A stretch of 10,653 nucleotides of DNA from FLUQ01 sp031548325. GTDB taxonomy: Bacteria; Desulfobacterota; Desulfovibrionia; Desulfovibrionales; Desulfovibrionaceae. Every line of letters starts with the position of its first letter. Positions within the stretch are counted from its first letter, which is position 1. This document shows, piece after piece, positions 7,682-10,653 of the stretch. The DNA is taken from NCBI GenBank assembly GCA_031548325.1, contig JAVBRE010000203.1:1-10653 (forward strand), read 5' to 3'. A model generated the notes under the pieces. The model did not search any database, was not told the DNA's origin, and saw only the letters and a program-made list of their open reading frames with translations. A program made the position numbers and the translations under genes.

Positions 7682-7708
7682 CTATACGTGCGGAGGCTCC
7701 TGTGTCCA
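7681..7708 (-). promoter_or_regulatory. sigma70-type promoter for the regulator-ylbF operon
   Basis: The minus strand carries TGGACA (7708-7703), a 16-base spacer and TATAGT (7686-7681), one mismatch from consensus in each box. The start would be near 7674, inside the dyad, with a leader of about 67 bases before the ATG at 7607. The -35 box overlaps the first codons of fdrA copy 2. No convincing promoter for fdrA copy 2 was found on the plus strand: TTGCGG (7642) with TATGGC (7664) is weak, and no -24/-12 pair is present. Confidence 0.5.
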
Positions 7709-9279
7709 CCATTTGTTCGCTTGTTTTGCCGGGAACATACAGGGATTCCGTGTTCTTGATGAAGCTTTCCTGCCAGTCGGCTCAGCGCAGCGGTGCGCGG
7801 CAGGTTTCCGCCATGATGGCCACCGCCCGCAACAAAGAGCTTTTCGCCCGGTCCGGCTTGCTGACCCCGGAAATAGAAGCCGCCCACCCCGACGATCTGG
7901 CCGTTTCCATTGAAGCCGCGCCCGGCGCGGTGGAAACCGCCCTGGCCGTAGTGCGGGAAATGCTCAATCAGCCTTCTCCCCTGCCGGAGCTTTTTGCCGA
8001 AGGAACCCAGCCGCCCGCTCTGCCCTTTTTTCTGGAAGAGGCCCTGCAAACCAGGCCGGACAGCAGCATCGCCCTCATTTCCGTGCCGGGGGAATATGCC
8101 AGATATGAAGCGGCCAACGCCCTGGCCGCCGGGCTGGATGTGATGCTGTACAGCGACAACATATCCCTTGACGACGAGGTGATGCTGAAGAAGCTGGCCC
8201 AACGTAAAAGCCTTCTGGTCATGGGGCCCGATTGCGGCACGGCGATTATCGATCGCGTGCCTCTGGGCTTTGCCAACCATGTGCGCCGGGGGGCGGTCGG
8301 CATCATCGGGGCTTCCGGCACGGGCATTCAGGAGGTTTCCTGTCTGCTGGACCGCTGCGGACTGGGCATCAGCGCCGCCTACGGTACCGGCAGCCGCGAC
8401 CTGATGGACGAAATCGGGGGCGTCAGCGCCATGTCCGCCTTGCAGAGACTTTCCGCCGATGCGGATACGCGGCTCATTCTGGTCATCGGCAAAATGCCCG
8501 GTCCCTTGACCCGCAAAGCCCTGGCCGCCCGGTACAAAAAGTGCGGCAAGCCCGTCATGGCGCGCTATCTCGGCGTGACGGACCACGCCATCGAAGATGA
8601 GGCGGGCATAGGCCACGCCCGAAGTCTTACGGATCTCGCCCGCATGGCGGCATCCTTGCTGGCTCCGGTTCTGGACACTTCCGAACTGGACCTGCCGGAA
8701 GCCCCGCCCGTCCCGCCGAAACCTCGGGCGGGCGCGCGCCGCCCCCGCTGGCTGCGCGCCGTCTTCAGCGGCGGCTCCTTTTGCCGCGAGGCGACGGAAC
8801 TGGCCCTGCCCATCCTGAAAGGCACGGGCGGCCTTTTCGCCAATACGGAAATCCCCGGCGCGACCCGCGTGGCGGGCATCATGCCCAGTCGCGAGCATAG
8901 CTTTCTGGACATGGGGGCCAACGAGTTCACCGTGGGCAGGCCTCATCCTCTGGTTTCTCCGGAAACGAAGCTGGAACGCATCGTGGCTGAGCTGTGCGAC
9001 CCGGAAACGGCCGTTGTTCTTACCGACATCGTTCTCGGACACGGGGTGGCCAGAAACCAGGCGCCTTTGCTCATCCAGGCGCTGGACAAGGCGGCGGTGC
9101 TTTCTTCGGGCCGCAGCCGCCATATCCCCGTCATCGCTTCCGTTTGCGGCACGGAACTTGACGAGCCCAGCCGGTCTTCTCAAGTGGCCCTGCTGCAGGA
9201 AGCCGGGGGCATAGTCCTCGGCAACAACGCGGGAGCCGCCGTTTTCGCCGCCACAGTATGCCGGGAATGGGGGAGGTGA
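7702..9279 (+). CDS. fdrA: FdrA/AllF-like acyl-CoA synthetase-fold protein, copy 2
   Basis: A 525-residue paralogue of the protein at 3125-4672, clearly alike from end to end. Shared blocks: TYRDSVFLMKLS (12-23), QVSAMMATARNKELF (34-48), LYSDNISLDDE (149-159), VMGPDCGTAII (173-183), GASGTGIQEV (203-212), AYGTGSRDL (226-234) and FTVGRPHP in the C-terminal half. The SucD-like phosphohistidine region reads GIGHARSL (H305), where copy 1 has GHAG. The linker before the C-terminal half is Pro-rich (about 325-350), differing from copy 1. The start is GTG at 7702, chosen because GGAGG lies 5 bases upstream and because similarity to copy 1 begins there; upstream in-frame ATGs lie antisense to the regulator. 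It is followed by ylbE copy 2 after 5 bases. Probably the catalytic or nucleotide-handling subunit of a second carbamoyltransferase-type complex. Confidence 0.9.
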   Translation: MSTICSLVLPGTYRDSVFLMKLSCQSAQRSGARQVSAMMATARNKELFARSGLLTPEIEAAHPDDLAVSIEAAPGAVETALAVVREMLNQPSPLPELFAEGTQPPALPFFLEEALQTRPDSSIALISVPGEYARYEAANALAAGLDVMLYSDNISLDDEVMLKKLAQRKSLLVMGPDCGTAIIDRVPLGFANHVRRGAVGIIGASGTGIQEVSCLLDRCGLGISAAYGTGSRDLMDEIGGVSAMSALQRLSADADTRLILVIGKMPGPLTRKALAARYKKCGKPVMARYLGVTDHAIEDEAGIGHARSLTDLARMAASLLAPVLDTSELDLPEAPPVPPKPRAGARRPRWLRAVFSGGSFCREATELALPILKGTGGLFANTEIPGATRVAGIMPSREHSFLDMGANEFTVGRPHPLVSPETKLERIVAELCDPETAVVLTDIVLGHGVARNQAPLLIQALDKAAVLSSGRSRHIPVIASVCGTELDEPSRSSQVALLQEAGGIVLGNNAGAAVFAATVCREWGR

Positions 9280-9284
9280 CGCGC

Positions 9285-10653
9285 ATGGCGGGAAAACGTT
9301 CCATCATCAATATCGGCCTGGGAACCTTTCTGCCCGGTTTGCGCGAATCCGGCGCGCCGTTCTCCCATCTGGCCTGGCGGCCTCCCGCCCAGGGCGACGC
9401 GGAGTTGACGGACATTCTTTTCAGCCTGCGCGCCGGGTTTTACGACGAGGACGGTTTCTCGCTCGTGGACAAGGCCAACGCCGAAGCCTTGAAGCGCATC
9501 CTGGAAGGGCAGCCGGTGCTGCGCCGGGTGCGCCCGGCTGCCGAATGCATCCCATCCCTGACGAAAACCACCATCCTGCACGCCGGCCCGCCCATCCATT
9601 GGAACGAAATGTGCGAGCCCATGCGCGGTTCCATTCTTGGCGCCCTGCAATACGAGGGACTGGCGGCCTCTCTGGCCGAAGCGGAAGCGCTGATGGAATC
9701 GGGTCGGATTTTTTACGGCCCCACCCATCCGCACGGAGCCGTGGCCCCCATGACGGGCATCATCTCGCATTCCATGCCCCTGCTGGTGGTGGAAAACGAA
9801 ACTTTCGGCAATAAAGCCTTCTGCCCCCTTAACGAAGGCATAGGGCCGGTGCTGCGTTTCGGGGCCAACAGCCCCTCCGTCATCGCCCACTTGCGCTGGC
9901 TGGAAGCGGTGCTGGCTCCGGCGCTGGACAAGGCTCTCGTATCCTGCGGCGGGTCGAACCTCAAGAACATCATGGCCCAGGCCCTTTCCATGGGCGACGA
10001 GATGCACCAGCGCAATATCGCCGCCAGTCTGCTTTTCTACCGGTCGCTTTGCTGCGATCTGGCCCGCGCCGCCGGAAACGGGGAAGAAGCCTTGCAGATT
10101 ATGGAGTTCATGGCCCAGAAGAACGAGCAGTTTTTTCTCAACCCGGTGATGGCCGCCTGTCGGGCCATGCTCGACCCGGCCCGGAACATCCCGTACTGTT
10201 CCGTGGTTACCGCCATGAGCCGGAACGGCGTGCAGTTCGGCATCACCGTCAGCGCGTTGGGCGACCGTTGGTTCACCGCTCCCAGCCTTACCTCCCAGGC
10301 GCTGTATTTTCCCGGTTTCAGCGAAAAGGACGCCTGCCCGGATATGGGAGATTCCGCCATTGTGGAATGTTGCGGCATAGGCGGGTTCGCTATGGGAACG
10401 GCTCCGGCCGTGGGGCGTTTTGTCGGCGCGGGGGGGCTTGAGGATTCCCTGCGCTATTCGCGGGAGATGGCGAGCATCTGCGTGGGCAAAAATCCGGATC
10501 TTCCCCTGCCCAACCTCGATTTTGCGGGCGCGCCCACGGGCATTGATTTATGCCGGGTGGTGGCCACGGGGATTTTACCCGTCATCAATTCGGGCGTGGC
10601 GCACCGTCAGGCCGGGGTCGGCCAGGTGGGGGCGGGGTTCGTCACCCCGCCGA
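9285..10653 (+). CDS. ylbE: YlbE/AllG-like protein (DUF1116), copy 2 (C-terminus cut by window edge)
   Basis: Starts at ATG 9285, 5 bases after the fdrA stop, with GGGGGAGG overlapping the end of fdrA as ribosome binding site. It stays open to the window end for 456 residues; compared with the 474 residues of copy 1, only about 15-20 are missing. All the family blocks are present: LTKTTILHAGPP, NLKNIMAQALSMGDEMHQRN, QKNEQFFLNPVMAACRAM, IPYCSVVTAMSRNGVQFGI, GDSAIVECCGIGGFAMGTAP and the C-terminal GVGQVGAGFVTPP. Differences from copy 1 cluster in short segments (residues 45-65 and 255-272), consistent with a paralogue of altered specificity rather than a recent copy. What follows, such as a second ylbF or a carbamate kinase, lies beyond the window. 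Confidence 0.9.
   Translation, partial: MAGKRSIINIGLGTFLPGLRESGAPFSHLAWRPPAQGDAELTDILFSLRAGFYDEDGFSLVDKANAEALKRILEGQPVLRRVRPAAECIPSLTKTTILHAGPPIHWNEMCEPMRGSILGALQYEGLAASLAEAEALMESGRIFYGPTHPHGAVAPMTGIISHSMPLLVVENETFGNKAFCPLNEGIGPVLRFGANSPSVIAHLRWLEAVLAPALDKALVSCGGSNLKNIMAQALSMGDEMHQRNIAASLLFYRSLCCDLARAAGNGEEALQIMEFMAQKNEQFFLNPVMAACRAMLDPARNIPYCSVVTAMSRNGVQFGITVSALGDRWFTAPSLTSQALYFPGFSEKDACPDMGDSAIVECCGIGGFAMGTAPAVGRFVGAGGLEDSLRYSREMASICVGKNPDLPLPNLDFAGAPTGIDLCRVVATGILPVINSGVAHRQAGVGQVGAGFVTPP

Overview
The window is a GC-rich stretch of bacterial chromosome. Tight spacing, good ribosome binding sites, a sigma54 activator and a textbook -24/-12 promoter point to a Gram-negative proteobacterium. 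Hairpin-rich intergenic repeats and the content suggest an anaerobe of the Desulfovibrionaceae type (Desulfovibrio/Bilophila-like). That placement is an impression, not a demonstration.

The core is a duplicated catabolic carbamoyltransferase-type locus. In Escherichia coli the neighbours fdrA, ylbE and ylbF (renamed allF, allG, allH) are reported to form oxamate carbamoyltransferase, which splits oxalurate into oxamate and carbamoyl phosphate at the end of anaerobic allantoin use. Here there are two fdrA-ylbE (FdrA + DUF1116) pairs but only one visible ylbF (DUF2877).

Layout, right to left on the minus strand: a sigma54-dependent response regulator (6201-7607) and ylbF (5216-6193) form one operon. 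A 543-bp gap follows with two 108-bp repeats, strong hairpins, a dyad operator and a sigma54 promoter. Then come fdrA copy 1 (3125-4672), ylbE copy 1 (1701-3125, overlapping by one base), a possible terminator, a 12-TM-type permease (240-1586), a 113-bp hairpin element, and the first 29 codons of an amidohydrolase (1-87). On the plus strand, divergent from the regulator, are fdrA copy 2 (7702-9279, GTG start) and ylbE copy 2 (9285 to beyond the window end).

Regulatory logic read from the DNA: an 18-bp dyad TATGGCG-N4-YGCCATA occurs in both control regions. One copy lies about 110 bp upstream of the predicted start of the sigma54 promoter before fdrA copy 1, where an enhancer would sit. The other overlaps the predicted start and -10 of the regulator gene's own promoter and lies just upstream of fdrA copy 2. 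The simplest model is that the regulator binds this dyad, activates operon 1 with sigma54-RNA polymerase and controls its own promoter. The permease probably imports the substrate or exports a product, and the amidohydrolase probably opens or deaminates a cyclic or amide precursor. The carbamoyl acceptor is unknown. No carbamate kinase, ureidoglycolate dehydrogenase or histidine kinase is visible, so neither allantoin nor any other specific substrate can be asserted.
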